Of a DNA stretch of 64,000 bases, positions 33,525 through 41,987 are shown one piece after another. Numbering within the stretch: position 1 is the first letter of the stretch; each line of letters opens with the position of its first letter. The notes under the pieces are model-generated. The model ran no database searches. It was not told the origin of the DNA and worked only from the letters and a program-made list of their open reading frames with translations. Origin of the DNA: an uncultured Acidimicrobiales bacterium (GTDB lineage Bacteria; Actinomycetota; Acidimicrobiia; Acidimicrobiales; SZUA-35); contig CAKZXA010000068.1 in NCBI GenBank assembly GCA_937922045.1, forward strand, positions 1 to 64,000, written 5' to 3'. The position numbers were made by a program, and so were the translations under genes.

Positions 33525-34790
33525 GTGAATTCCCCCTTCTTGCCCGTTGATGACGAAGCGCTCCAACGGCTCGGTGATCGGTCAGATCGAAACGCTCTGG
33601 CCGCTGTCGCTGCAGCGATGTCACTGCCGACGACAGAGACCGAACAGTGGCGATACAGCCCGATCGGCGAGCTTGCGCTGGATGGGCTTCAGCCAGCAAC
33701 CGAGCCAACAGGAATAGAACCCCCGGTGTCGGTCATTGCGGGCGGCGCCGCCCGCGCGACCATTATCGATGGCTTCCTGATATCAGCTGAGGTTGCCGAT
33801 GGTTGGCAGGCCAAAGGCGTTTCCATCGCCATCGCTACCGACCGTCTCGTGGATCTCAGCCCCTCCTTGGATACGACATCCGACGATGTGATCGAAAGCT
33901 CCATTTTCGACGCCATGCATTCGGCCTTTTCGCCGGGAGCCATCGTGATCACCGTGCCAGAAGGGGTTGCTGTCGACGAACCCATCATCGTGCGTAACCA
34001 TCACGCAGGCGTTGGCGTCGCCAGTTTCCCGCATCTGATCGTGGAAGCAGGTGAAGCATCGTCGGTGGTGGTGATCGAGATTCAAACCTCTGTTGCCGGC
34101 AAAGCGCTCTCGGTTCCTGTGGTTGAGCTCAAGGCTGGCAAGGCTGCCAACCTCCGCTATGTGGCGGTACAAGAGCACGACACCGACCACTGGCAGATCG
34201 GTCGCCAACTATCGAACATCGACGGTCAAGCCACCTTGAACACCGATGTGGCCGCCTTCGGCGCTCGCTATGCCCGGATCCGCACCGACTCACGCCTGGC
34301 TGGCCGAGGAAGTACGGCCAAGATGTCGGCTGGGTACTACGGCGACGGTGACCAGATACACGACTTCCGAGTGTTCCAGCACCATGATGCACGAGACACC
34401 CGTAGCGATCTGCTGTTCAAGGGAGCGCAGGACGCTCGATCCGGTTCGATCTATACCGGCATGATCCACATTCACGAGGACGGCGCCGGCTCAAATGCCT
34501 TCCAAACGAATCGCAACGTGAAGTTGAGCGATGATGCGTGGGCCTGGTCGGTGCCAAACCTCGAGATCGAGAACAACGAGGTGCATTGTTCACACGCATC
34601 GACGGTAAGCCCGGTCGATGGGGATCAGCAGTTCTATCTACAGGCCCGTGGCGTGCCGCCCGTGGTCGCCGACCGGCTTATCGTGGCTGGGTTCTATCGT
34701 GAGGTAATCGATCGTATGCCGATGCAGGTTCGCGATGAGGTTCGACGCCTCGTCGATGAGAAACTCGACCGGCGAGATGGTGAGCGATGA
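33525..34790 (+). CDS. sufD: Fe-S cluster assembly protein SufD
   Basis: 421 residues, GTG start preceded by GAAGGG. SufD pairs with SufB in the SufBC2D scaffold. Signatures: ETEQWRYSPIGELAL (N-terminal helical region), beta-helix PHLIVEAGEASSVVVIEIQTS, and the conserved C-terminal block SDLLFKGAQDARSGSIYTGMI, NNEVHCSHASTVSPVD, FYLQARGVPPVVADRLIVAGF. Its stop overlaps the start of the Rieske ferredoxin (ATGA), so sufD, the ferredoxin and sufC form one coupled operon. sufB is 3.6 kb upstream behind a terminator. Confidence 0.94.
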   Translation: MNSPFLPVDDEALQRLGDRSDRNALAAVAAAMSLPTTETEQWRYSPIGELALDGLQPATEPTGIEPPVSVIAGGAARATIIDGFLISAEVADGWQAKGVSIAIATDRLVDLSPSLDTTSDDVIESSIFDAMHSAFSPGAIVITVPEGVAVDEPIIVRNHHAGVGVASFPHLIVEAGEASSVVVIEIQTSVAGKALSVPVVELKAGKAANLRYVAVQEHDTDHWQIGRQLSNIDGQATLNTDVAAFGARYARIRTDSRLAGRGSTAKMSAGYYGDGDQIHDFRVFQHHDARDTRSDLLFKGAQDARSGSIYTGMIHIHEDGAGSNAFQTNRNVKLSDDAWAWSVPNLEIENNEVHCSHASTVSPVDGDQQFYLQARGVPPVVADRLIVAGFYREVIDRMPMQVRDEVRRLVDEKLDRRDGER

Positions 34791-35101
34791 CTCGCCTCGA
34801 TGTGTGCGCTCTCGACGATCTCGAAGCCGACAGTGCCAAGCGATTTGATGTTGATGGTTACCGCTTCGCCGTTGTTCGCCTAGGCGACGACGTCTATGTG
34901 ATCGGTGACCGTTGTTCCCATGCCGATTTCTCCCTGGCTGAAGGTGAAGTCGACGTCAAGGAAAAAACCCTCGAGTGCTGGAAGCACGGTTCGACGTTTT
35001 CTCTTGTCGACGGTGAACCGACCTGTTTCCCCGCAATCAAACCTGTTCCCGTCTATGAAGCCGCGGTCGAAAAGGGCCGGGTTGTGGTGGTGGTGTCATG
35101 A
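34787..35101 (+). CDS. Rieske-type [2Fe-2S] ferredoxin
   Basis: 104 residues. Rieske ligands are CSHADFSLAEG and CWKHGSTFSL (C-x-H ... C-x2-H). It resembles non-heme oxygenase ferredoxin subunits that occur within actinobacterial suf operons. It overlaps sufD at its start and sufC at its stop (both ATGA), so coexpression is certain if the operon is expressed. It probably carries electrons for cluster assembly or receives clusters; inference from context. Confidence 0.9.
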   Translation: MTRLDVCALDDLEADSAKRFDVDGYRFAVVRLGDDVYVIGDRCSHADFSLAEGEVDVKEKTLECWKHGSTFSLVDGEPTCFPAIKPVPVYEAAVEKGRVVVVVS

Positions 35102-35886
35102 CAACGTCCGAACTCGTCATCTCAGGCCTGCGGGCTTCCGTTGGCAGTACTGAAATCCTCAAGGGCATCGATCTAACGATCCGTTCCGGTGAAGTGCACG
35201 CCATCATGGGGCCCAACGGTTCCGGTAAGTCGACGTTATCCCACGTCGTGATGGGCAAGCCGGGCTATGAGGTGACCGCCGGGTCGGTGACGCTGAACGG
35301 CGTCGAGATTCTTGGTCTCCCAACCTGGCAGCGGGCTCAGGCCGGGCTCTTCCTCGCCATGCAGTACCCAACCGAGGTTCCTGGAGTTTCTCTTAGCGAT
35401 GTTCTCTCGGTGGCCTACCAGGCAGGGGAGCGGTCGGCCGACGAGCTCGATGATGTGCTGAAGGCCGAAGCCGAACGAATTGGGTTTGACCATGATCTTT
35501 TGCGACGCTCTCTGAACGTCGACATGAGCGGTGGCGAGAAGAAGCGCAACGAGACCCTGCAACTCGGTGTGCTGAAGCCGAAGATTGCGATTCTTGACGA
35601 GCTCGACTCGGGACTCGACGTCGACGCGCTTCGTCAGGTGTCGCGGCGGGTCGAGGCCGCCACCGAAGAAGACGGCCTTGGTGTTCTTGTCATCACGCAC
35701 TACAGCCGGCTTCTCAACGAGCTTCGGGCCGATCGGATTCATGTCCTGGCCCAGGGGCGAATCGTCGACTCGGGAGGCCCGGAAATGGCTGAGGCGCTCG
35801 AATCTTCGGGCTACGCGGCCTATGGCGGAGATGCGGAAGCGGTTCCAGCGGCCGCCGCCGATCCGTTCGCAGATCCCTTCGCCTAG
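35098..35886 (+). CDS. sufC: Fe-S assembly ATPase SufC (copy 1)
   Basis: 262-residue ABC ATPase of the SufBC2D complex. Walker A MGPNGSGKSTLSHV, Q-loop LAMQYPTEVPGVS, signature MSGGEKKRNETLQL, Walker B KIAILDELDSGLDVDAL and H-switch VITHYSRLL. The DE-T-DSG of typical SufC reads DE-L-DSG here. The C-terminal tail is Ala/Pro-rich with DPFADPFA. It is in the sufD operon by ATGA overlap. A second sufC is at 39112-39888 on the other strand. Confidence 0.93.
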   Translation: MTTSELVISGLRASVGSTEILKGIDLTIRSGEVHAIMGPNGSGKSTLSHVVMGKPGYEVTAGSVTLNGVEILGLPTWQRAQAGLFLAMQYPTEVPGVSLSDVLSVAYQAGERSADELDDVLKAEAERIGFDHDLLRRSLNVDMSGGEKKRNETLQLGVLKPKIAILDELDSGLDVDALRQVSRRVEAATEEDGLGVLVITHYSRLLNELRADRIHVLAQGRIVDSGGPEMAEALESSGYAAYGGDAEAVPAAAADPFADPFA

Positions 35887-35901
35887 TTCCGGTCGTCTCG
35901 G

Positions 35902-36564
35902 ATGCTCGCCGCCGCTATCGTCGTTGCTGCTGGAAGCGGTGAGCGATTCGGCGGCCTCAAACAGTTTCTTCTGATCGACGGTGAGCGTCTTGTCGACCGG
36001 GTTGTTCGCACCGCCTCGCAACATTGCGGGCAGGTGATCGTTGTGCTTCCCGAAGGAACTGAATGGGATGGACCTGAGGTAGCCGCTGTAGCTACCGGGG
36101 GAGCTCGTCATGCCGATTCGGTCCGGCGTGGCGTGGAGGCGATGATGCAGCTTGCGGCCATCTCAGGGTCGACCCCAGATGTAGTGGTGCTCGCCAGCTC
36201 TTCACATCCATTGGCGAGTGCTGGACTCTACGGCCGGGTGATCGGCGCGATAGCTGAAGGGGCTGACGCTGCGGCACCGATGGGTCTCCTGGCCGACGCG
36301 GTGAAGGAGCGAGATGGGGAGCGGGTGCTGCGCACGGTCGCCAAGGCGCAACTGGTCACGGCCCAGGCTCCCTGCGCTTTCAGCGTTGATGTGTTGAGAA
36401 CCGTGTTGGCATCCGGCGATTCAGCACCGGAAGAACTCGAACTGGTCGAGCGTTCCGGGGGAGTGGTCGTTCTGGTCGAAGGCGAGGCCACCAATATCCA
36501 TATAACAACCGAACTTGAGCTGGCGATGGCTCGACGCCTGGTCGGCCTCGTTGAGGCCGAGTGA
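35902..36564 (+). CDS. IspD-like cytidylyltransferase with altered active site
   Basis: 220 residues resembling 2-C-methyl-D-erythritol 4-phosphate cytidylyltransferase. The nucleotide-binding start is kept (IVVAAGSGERFGGLKQF), as are TAQAPCAFS and the C-terminal NIHITTELELAMA. The metal-binding HDAARP segment reads ASSSHPLAS, losing the Asp and Arg. The TDE motif is also changed (SAPEELEL). Catalysis as IspD is therefore doubtful; it may have another role or be decaying. It follows sufC by 15 bp and is probably in the same operon. Confidence 0.65.
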   Translation: MLAAAIVVAAGSGERFGGLKQFLLIDGERLVDRVVRTASQHCGQVIVVLPEGTEWDGPEVAAVATGGARHADSVRRGVEAMMQLAAISGSTPDVVVLASSSHPLASAGLYGRVIGAIAEGADAAAPMGLLADAVKERDGERVLRTVAKAQLVTAQAPCAFSVDVLRTVLASGDSAPEELELVERSGGVVVLVEGEATNIHITTELELAMARRLVGLVEAE

Positions 36565-36600
36565 GGCTGGAGGTGCAACGGGGCTTGGCGCTGAGCTCGC

Positions 36601-37302
36601 CTAGTGGCTGTGGAGCCCCGAGGTGCGAAGAAACGCGTTCTCGTTGAGCGATTCGATGACGCGGCGTCCGTCGGCGAACCGAACCCGATGGACCGAGGCG
36701 TGGGATGCTCGGAAGAACATGTCTACGCCGAGCCCCAGCAGCTCAGCGAGGTAGGCATTGATAACGCCGCCGTGGCAGGCAACGACGATCGTCTCGCCAG
36801 GGTGGCTTGTCACCGCGGCCTCAACGGCATAGCCAACTCGCCGTCTGAAATCGAGCGACGACTCGCTCTCGGGAAAGCTGTCCCAGCGCCGGGTCTGAGC
36901 GAACCGCTCGCGCGCCCCTTCCAGAATCTTCGGGCCCAGAATGTCGCGAGGCCGAGAGTCGAGAGGCAGCTGGCCGTAGAAATGAAACTCGGCCAGCTGT
37001 TCAACGACTTCGACGTCGAGATCGTGGTGCCCGGCGATGGGCAGGGCGGTGTTGTGAGCCCGCGAAAGGTTTGAGCTGTAGACCGCCGATACCGGCTCAT
37101 CGGCCAGGTAGTCGCCCACAGCCTGAGCCTGTTTGAGGCCGAGGTCTGAAAGTGGCGGATCGATCCAATCCCCGTTGGTCGAATTCTCTGGGTCGGGCCA
37201 GTCCTGCTGGCCGTGGCGAACGAGGATAAGCGAGCCGGCTTCGGGGTGGCCGCTAAGAAAGGCTCGTTCGATGGGGGAGATAGTTGGCTTAGGTTCGGTC
37301 AC
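36601..37302 (-). CDS. Histidine phosphatase (phosphoglycerate-mutase-like)
   Basis: 233 residues. The phosphoacceptor RHG is in LILVRHGQQDWPD and the second His in VVACHGGVINAYLAELLG, with PLSDLGLKQAQAVGDYL and VYSSNLSRAHNTALPI between. The order and spacing fit the His phosphatase superfamily branch 1. Substrate not predictable. It is read in the same direction as sufU and could be the last gene of the sufC2-sufS-sufU unit, 40 bp after it. Confidence 0.9.
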   Translation of the reverse strand: MTEPKPTISPIERAFLSGHPEAGSLILVRHGQQDWPDPENSTNGDWIDPPLSDLGLKQAQAVGDYLADEPVSAVYSSNLSRAHNTALPIAGHHDLDVEVVEQLAEFHFYGQLPLDSRPRDILGPKILEGARERFAQTRRWDSFPESESSLDFRRRVGYAVEAAVTSHPGETIVVACHGGVINAYLAELLGLGVDMFFRASHASVHRVRFADGRRVIESLNENAFLRTSGLHSH

Positions 37303-37342
37303 AGGTTCCTGGTATCGGCTCGCGCCATGGAGATGGTAAGCA

Positions 37343-37837
37343 TCATTGGGCGGTGTCGTTGCGTTGTTCGTCGATGGCCTGCGTCAACGTATTCCAGCCC
37401 AGGGTGGCACATTTGATGCGCACCGGAAATTTGACGACGCCTCGCAAGGCTTCAAGATCGCCGAGAGGAAGGTCCCTCGTAGCGCTGCTTTCTACGCTGG
37501 TGACACTGTCGTCGCCGCCGATGTCGGTCTCATGAATCGACATCATCGTCTTGAACGAGTTGGTCAACTCCTCGACCTCGGTCAGTGTTTTCCCCTTCAC
37601 CGCGGCTGACATCATCGAGGCCGACGCCTGCGAGATTGAGCACCCCTGGCCGCCGATCTTGATGTCGGTAACGGTGTCATTGTCGTCGACGTTGACGAAG
37701 ACGACGATCTCATCGCCACAGAGGGGGTTGAAACCCTCTGTCCGACGAGCTGGAGGGGCCGGAAGTTCTCCCTTGTTGCGAGGACTCCGGTAGTGATCGA
37801 GGATGATTTCTCGGTACAGGTCTTCGAGACCGGACAC
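37343..37837 (-). CDS. sufU: Fe-S assembly sulfur carrier SufU
   Basis: 164 residues of the IscU-like SufU family, which accepts sulfur from SufS with Zn bound at the active site. Ligand Cys are seen in FNPLCGDEIVV, GGQGCSISQASASMM and PVRIKCATLGWNTL, with the SufU-specific insert between the second and third. N-terminus LYREIILDHYRSPRNKG is canonical. It is 27 bp downstream of sufS in the same direction. Confidence 0.95.
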   Translation of the reverse strand: MSGLEDLYREIILDHYRSPRNKGELPAPPARRTEGFNPLCGDEIVVFVNVDDNDTVTDIKIGGQGCSISQASASMMSAAVKGKTLTEVEELTNSFKTMMSIHETDIGGDDSVTSVESSATRDLPLGDLEALRGVVKFPVRIKCATLGWNTLTQAIDEQRNDTAQ

Positions 37838-37864
37838 GGTTGATACTGCCTTTCGAAAGCGGGC

Positions 37865-39115
37865 TTAGATAGCGAAGAAGTCTCGGGCTGCGACCAAAGA
37901 CTCGGCGAGGGCGTCGACGTCGTCTCGGTCGTTATAGAGATAGAAGCTGGCTCTTGCGGTGGCGGCAACGCCGAAGTGCCTCATCAACGGCTTGGCGCAG
38001 TGATGGCCGGGACGGATACACACCGCGTGTTCGTCCAGAATCTGGCTGACATCGTGGGCGTGGACGTTCTCCAACTCGATCGAGAGCACGCCGCCGCGCT
38101 CATGCGGCTCAGCTGGACCGAAAATCCGAATAGATGATCCAAGGTCGGCGGTGAGTTTGCGCAGAGCGTAGGCCGTGAGCTCAACCTCATGCTGGCGGAT
38201 GGCATCCATGCCGATCGATTCGAGGTAGTCGATGGCGGCGCCAAGTCCGATGGCTTCAACGATCGGCGGTGTGCCAGCCTCGAACTTTGCCGGGGCGACG
38301 TCTGGCGTGAATCCTTCGGTGGTCACGTTGAGGATCATTCCGCCACCGCCAAGGAAGGGAGGCATTGCGGCGAGATGCTCAGCCCGTCCCCAAAGGACGC
38401 CGATTCCGGTGGGGCCGAGCATTTTGTGACCGCTGAAGACCACGAAGTCGGCACCCATCGCGGTGACGTTGGTGGACATGTGTGGGACGGACTGACACGC
38501 ATCGACCACAACGATGGCGCCTGCGGCGTGGGCCGCTGAAACTAACTGATCGAGTTGTGTCAGGGTGCCGGTTACGTTGCTCATAGCGGTCACTGAAAGA
38601 GCTTTCGCCCCGTCGAGGAGGCGATCCAGCTCGGACAGATCCAGCCTGCCGTCATCGTGCACCGGGATCCATCGAATCTCGAGTTCACGCTCGGCCGCCA
38701 GCATCTGCCAGGGCACGATATTTGCATGATGTTCGAGCATCGAGAGCACGACAGCGTCGCCGGGCTTGAGGTTCGCTCGCCCCCAGCTGCCTACGACGAG
38801 GTTCAGTGCCTCGGTGGCGTTCTTTGTAAACACCACTTCGTCAGGGGACGAAGCGCCGATGAAGCCGGCGACCCTTTTCCGTGCCCCTTCGTAGAGATTT
38901 GTTGCCCGCTCGGCCAGCTGGTAAACGCCTCGATGCACGTTGGCATAGCTCGTAAGGTAGGCGTTGTCCATCGCGTCGAGGACCTGCTGAGGCCGTTGTG
39001 ACGAGGCGGCTGAGTCGAGGAAAACTAGCCGGCGTCCCGCTTGTGTCTGGTCCAGGATCGGGAAGTCTTTACGTATCTTGGCAACGTCAAACCCCGTGGA
39101 GTCAGACGATGTCAT
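37865..39115 (-). CDS. sufS: Cysteine desulfurase SufS
   Basis: 416-residue PLP enzyme taking sulfur from cysteine to a persulfide. N-terminal IRKDFPILDQTQAGRRLVFLD, PLP-contacting EHHANIVPWQM, PLP lysine in FSGHKMLGPTGIGVL, and the catalytic Cys in RPGHHCAKPLM, group II type. Its ATG overlaps the stop of the second sufC (ATGA), and sufU follows, giving the order sufC2-sufS-sufU. Confidence 0.96.
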   Translation of the reverse strand: MTSSDSTGFDVAKIRKDFPILDQTQAGRRLVFLDSAASSQRPQQVLDAMDNAYLTSYANVHRGVYQLAERATNLYEGARKRVAGFIGASSPDEVVFTKNATEALNLVVGSWGRANLKPGDAVVLSMLEHHANIVPWQMLAAERELEIRWIPVHDDGRLDLSELDRLLDGAKALSVTAMSNVTGTLTQLDQLVSAAHAAGAIVVVDACQSVPHMSTNVTAMGADFVVFSGHKMLGPTGIGVLWGRAEHLAAMPPFLGGGGMILNVTTEGFTPDVAPAKFEAGTPPIVEAIGLGAAIDYLESIGMDAIRQHEVELTAYALRKLTADLGSSIRIFGPAEPHERGGVLSIELENVHAHDVSQILDEHAVCIRPGHHCAKPLMRHFGVAATARASFYLYNDRDDVDALAESLVAARDFFAI

Positions 39116-39888
39116 TTGAAACTCTCGTAGCCGTCTGTTTCGAGCTGTTTAGCGAGCTCTGGTCCACCGGAGGCAACGATCCGACCATCGACCAGGACAT
39201 GGACGTGGTCTGGTTCGAGATAGTCGAGGAGACGCTGGTAGTGGGTAATGGCCAGCACCCCGAGTTGAGGCCGCTCGGCCTGGATGGCCTTTACACCTTT
39301 GGCCACCGTCTGGAGAGCGTCGATGTCGAGGCCTGAATCGGTTTCATCCAGGATTGCGAGCTCGGGTTCGAGCACCGCCATCTGGAGAACCTCGTTTCGT
39401 TTCTTTTCGCCGCCAGAGAAACCTTCATTGACGTAGCGCTCCATAAAGGCGGAGTCCATCTCTAGGCGCTCCATCCAATCCATTAGAGAGAGTCGCAGCT
39501 CGAGCACGCTCATCTCGATGCCCTTGCGGGCGCTGAGCGCTTGGCGCAGGAAGTTGAGTACCGAAACCCCGGCGATTTCCTGCGGATACTGGAAGGCCAG
39601 GAAGATACCGGCCTTAGCCCGCACCTCGGTGTCCCAATCAGTGATGTCATCGCCCTGGTAGAGGAGCCGCCCATCTGTCACCTCGTACTCGGGCGAGGCG
39701 AGCAGCGTGGACGCGAGGGTGGACTTTCCCGAACCGTTTGGACCCATCAGAGCATGGATCTCGCCCGGTCGGATGGTGAGCGAGACCCCGTGCAGGATGG
39801 AGACCTGCTCGCCTGTCTCAGGATCGGGCTCAGCGGTGGCGGCATGGAGATCGTCGATCTCAAACAGAACGTCGTCGGACATGGCCAT
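39112..39888 (-). CDS. sufC: Fe-S assembly ATPase SufC (copy 2)
   Basis: 258-residue ABC ATPase. Walker A MGPNGSGKSTLASTLL, Q-loop LAFQYPQEIAGVSVLNFL, signature FSGGEKKRNEVLQM, Walker B ELAILDETDSGLDIDAL and H-switch AITHYQRLLDYL. This copy has the canonical DETDSGLD, so it is the more typical SufC of the two. It heads the minus-strand sufC-sufS-sufU unit. The 12-bp perfect dyad at 39908-39941 lies 20 bp upstream of its ATG and is a likely operator. ATG 39882 (MSDDVLFEI) is an alternative start. Confidence 0.93.
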   Translation of the reverse strand: MAMSDDVLFEIDDLHAATAEPDPETGEQVSILHGVSLTIRPGEIHALMGPNGSGKSTLASTLLASPEYEVTDGRLLYQGDDITDWDTEVRAKAGIFLAFQYPQEIAGVSVLNFLRQALSARKGIEMSVLELRLSLMDWMERLEMDSAFMERYVNEGFSGGEKKRNEVLQMAVLEPELAILDETDSGLDIDALQTVAKGVKAIQAERPQLGVLAITHYQRLLDYLEPDHVHVLVDGRIVASGGPELAKQLETDGYESFK

Positions 39889-39907
39889 ATTGTACGGGCG
39901 TTCGACC

Positions 39908-39941
39908 CCGAATTAACACAAGACGCGTAGTGTTAATTCGG
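39908..39941. promoter_or_regulatory. 12-bp perfect inverted repeat, suf operator candidate
   Basis: CCGAATTAACAC and GTGTTAATTCGG are perfect reverse complements separated by 10 bases, so arm centres are two helical turns apart. It is AT-rich against a GC-rich background and lies just upstream of the second sufC. One arm with its flank, GTAGTGTTAATT, recurs upstream of sufB at 28427-28438. This fits a dimeric repressor of suf genes. Confidence 0.8.
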
Positions 39942-39977
39942 TCTCGCCGCCAGCGGTTTATGGCGCCCCTTTAACCA

Positions 39978-40607
39978 CTACCAACCGCGGTCGACCCACT
40001 GCTGCAACTGAGGTCGTTCGCTGCCAATCGTTGTGTTGTCGCCATGGCCCGGCAACACGATCGTGTCGGGTGGAAGAGTGAAGAGACGCTGATCGATCGA
40101 GTCGATGATGGTTGCGAAATCGCCACCGTCATAGTTGGTCGCTCCTGGCCCGCCAGGGAAGAGCGTGTCGCCGCTGAACAACAAGGGCTTATCTACCAGC
40201 TTGAAGCAGATCGACCCTGGCGTGTGCCCGGGGGTGGTTATCGTGTGCAGCTTGGCCCGTCCAACCTCGATCTGGACATCATCCTCCAGAAGGTAGTCGT
40301 AGCTGGGCAGCATCGCCGCGTCGGCTGCGGTCACCCCGACGAGGTAGCCGGCGTCTCGGACCTGAGGTACGGCCTGGATGTGGTCCCAGTGGCCGTGGGT
40401 TTCGAGGACGGTACGGACCCCGAGTGTCTCGCACAATTCGAGCAGCATCTCGTGTTCGTTGGCTGCATCGAGAAGAACGGCGTCGCCGGTATGGCGGCAG
40501 CGGATAACGAAGACGTTGTTGTCGACCGGTCCGACGACGACCTTGTGGACCTCGATGTCGGTGTCGCTCCAATGGAGGGTTTGGGCGGGTTGTGCGCTCA
40601 TAGACAA
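39978..40607 (-). CDS. MBL-fold hydrolase (glyoxalase II-like)
   Basis: 209 residues. Metal site ETHGHWDHIQAVP (HxHxDH), third-ligand region TITTPGHTPGSICFKL, then LLFSGDTLFPGGPGATNY and the late VLPGHGDNTTIG, the full set for hydroxyacylglutathione-hydrolase-like enzymes. In a mycothiol-using host it may act on thioester adducts; that is inference. A YciI-like gene (40611-40886) lies three bases upstream and is probably cotranscribed. Confidence 0.9.
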   Translation of the reverse strand: MSMSAQPAQTLHWSDTDIEVHKVVVGPVDNNVFVIRCRHTGDAVLLDAANEHEMLLELCETLGVRTVLETHGHWDHIQAVPQVRDAGYLVGVTAADAAMLPSYDYLLEDDVQIEVGRAKLHTITTPGHTPGSICFKLVDKPLLFSGDTLFPGGPGATNYDGGDFATIIDSIDQRLFTLPPDTIVLPGHGDNTTIGSERPQLQQWVDRGW

Positions 40608-40610
40608 ACT

Positions 40611-40886
40611 CTACTCGGGCCAGACCACGGTCTTGAACTCGTTGATAACCACCGACTCGAAGAGCCCCGCTTTGGCGTAGGGGTCGTTCGCTGCGAAGGC
40701 CTCGGCCGCCGAGCGATCGGAAAGTTCAACGAGCAGACACGAGCCCGCCATGTCGCCAGCCTCGTTGAGCAGCGGGCCCGCCACTCGAATATCGAAATCG
40801 CGGATGTAGGCCAGATGGGCGTCCCTGTTGGCCTGTCGAATCGGAAGTCCGTCGGGTTTATCTTGACAATGGAAACACCAGATCAT
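40611..40886 (-). CDS. YciI-like protein
   Basis: 91 residues with the ferredoxin-like YCII fold: MIWCFHCQDKPDGLPIRQ, NRDAHLAYIRDFDIRVAGPLL and AAEAFAANDPYAKAGLFESV (NDPY motif with the conserved Asp-Pro). The His in RDAHLAY and the Asp are the usual putative catalytic pair. Exact reaction unknown. It is upstream of the glyoxalase II-like gene and likely coupled. Confidence 0.88.
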   Translation of the reverse strand: MIWCFHCQDKPDGLPIRQANRDAHLAYIRDFDIRVAGPLLNEAGDMAGSCLLVELSDRSAAEAFAANDPYAKAGLFESVVINEFKTVVWPE

Positions 40887-40979
40887 GGCCGCACCGTAGC
40901 ATGGGCGACCCAGCGCTAGCCCGTCCTAGGTGGTGTTCCTGGTGCCAGACGGGGTTGTGCCCAGGCCGGGTTCGGCGTC

Positions 40980-41722
40980 CTAGTCGACGGCGATGAAGCC
41001 GACGGTTTCGCCTGCTTCGCCGATGAAGATGAGTCGTTGATCATTGATTGTGTAGCCGCTTGCGATGGCCACGCCCGACACGGCCGTATCGAGGTTGACC
41101 GTTTCGCTCTCCGATGAGTCCGGACAGGCAACGGCTGGGGGTGGATCGTCAAGCGAAAACGCTTCACCTGTGCCCTCCACATACGAGGCGGCGAGTCTTA
41201 GCTCAGGGCATGCACCGCTTGTAAACGTAATTGATTCGCCGTCGAGTACGACCACGACCTCGGGGGCCGACATCTCGGTCGTGGACGCCGAGCGTTCGAC
41301 GCCGGCGCCAGCGTAGACGGTGTCGAAAAGCCAGGCTGTTCCGATGAGTGGTGCCGGTTCTGGCGACGGCAATGGTTGGTAGACGGCGGCGAATGTTGAT
41401 CCGGTGAAGGTGATCCCCTGCGGATCGGCCGTCCAACCGGTGGCCTCCGCTAGCGCTCCGAGGTAGAGATGGTGAGTTCGCGCCCTGCGGGCAGCGCAAC
41501 CATCTCACCGTCGAGTTCGAAGCTGACGAGGCGCCAGCCGCCCGCCAGCGAGACGGAGGTGCCGCCAGCGGCGCTGCCACCATCCTGAGCAGCCGTGCTG
41601 AGGGTCGGCTCGGAGCCGGTGCCATCACCACCGGCATCGATCGAATCCTCGCCGCAGGCGCTTAGGAGAAGTAGCGGAGCGAGCGCCGTCAAGGAAAGTG
41701 CGATGGGCTGAAAACGGTTCAT
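40980..41722 (-). pseudogene. META/HslJ-like lipoprotein, frame broken
   Basis: The first frame (41722-41450) gives a signal peptide with lipobox LLSACGED and the start of a META domain (LAGGWRLVSFELDGEMVAL), then stops at TAG. The second frame, open through LAEATGWTADPQGITFTGSTF and on to 40980, holds the rest: a second META-like repeat with IGTAWLFDTVYAGAG and ITFTSGACPELRLAA. A one-base shift (-1 sense) near 41450-41470 would join them into one ~245-residue lipoprotein. The GCN motif expected after the first strand pair is missing, so a small deletion may also have occurred. A sequencing error remains possible. Confidence 0.6.
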
Positions 41723-41987
41723 GGGAGTTCCTTCCTACACCTATGACGACCAAGACGATGGTGCTGGTTCCCGAATCGACAAAGTTATGACGTCGCGTCG
41801 CCCCTGATCGGGAAGCCAGGGCGCCCTCGGCTGGCCAGGCCAAACGGCCTGTCTGCCATAAACATGCTTGCTCTGGATCGTGGCCTCTGTGGTATCTACC
41901 ATTTTCGTAGAGCGAGGACGCGGCCCTGGGCAGCGCAAAACGTAGCCAGAGAACCGGGCGTCGGCGTGATCGAGGAGATGGTTGACG

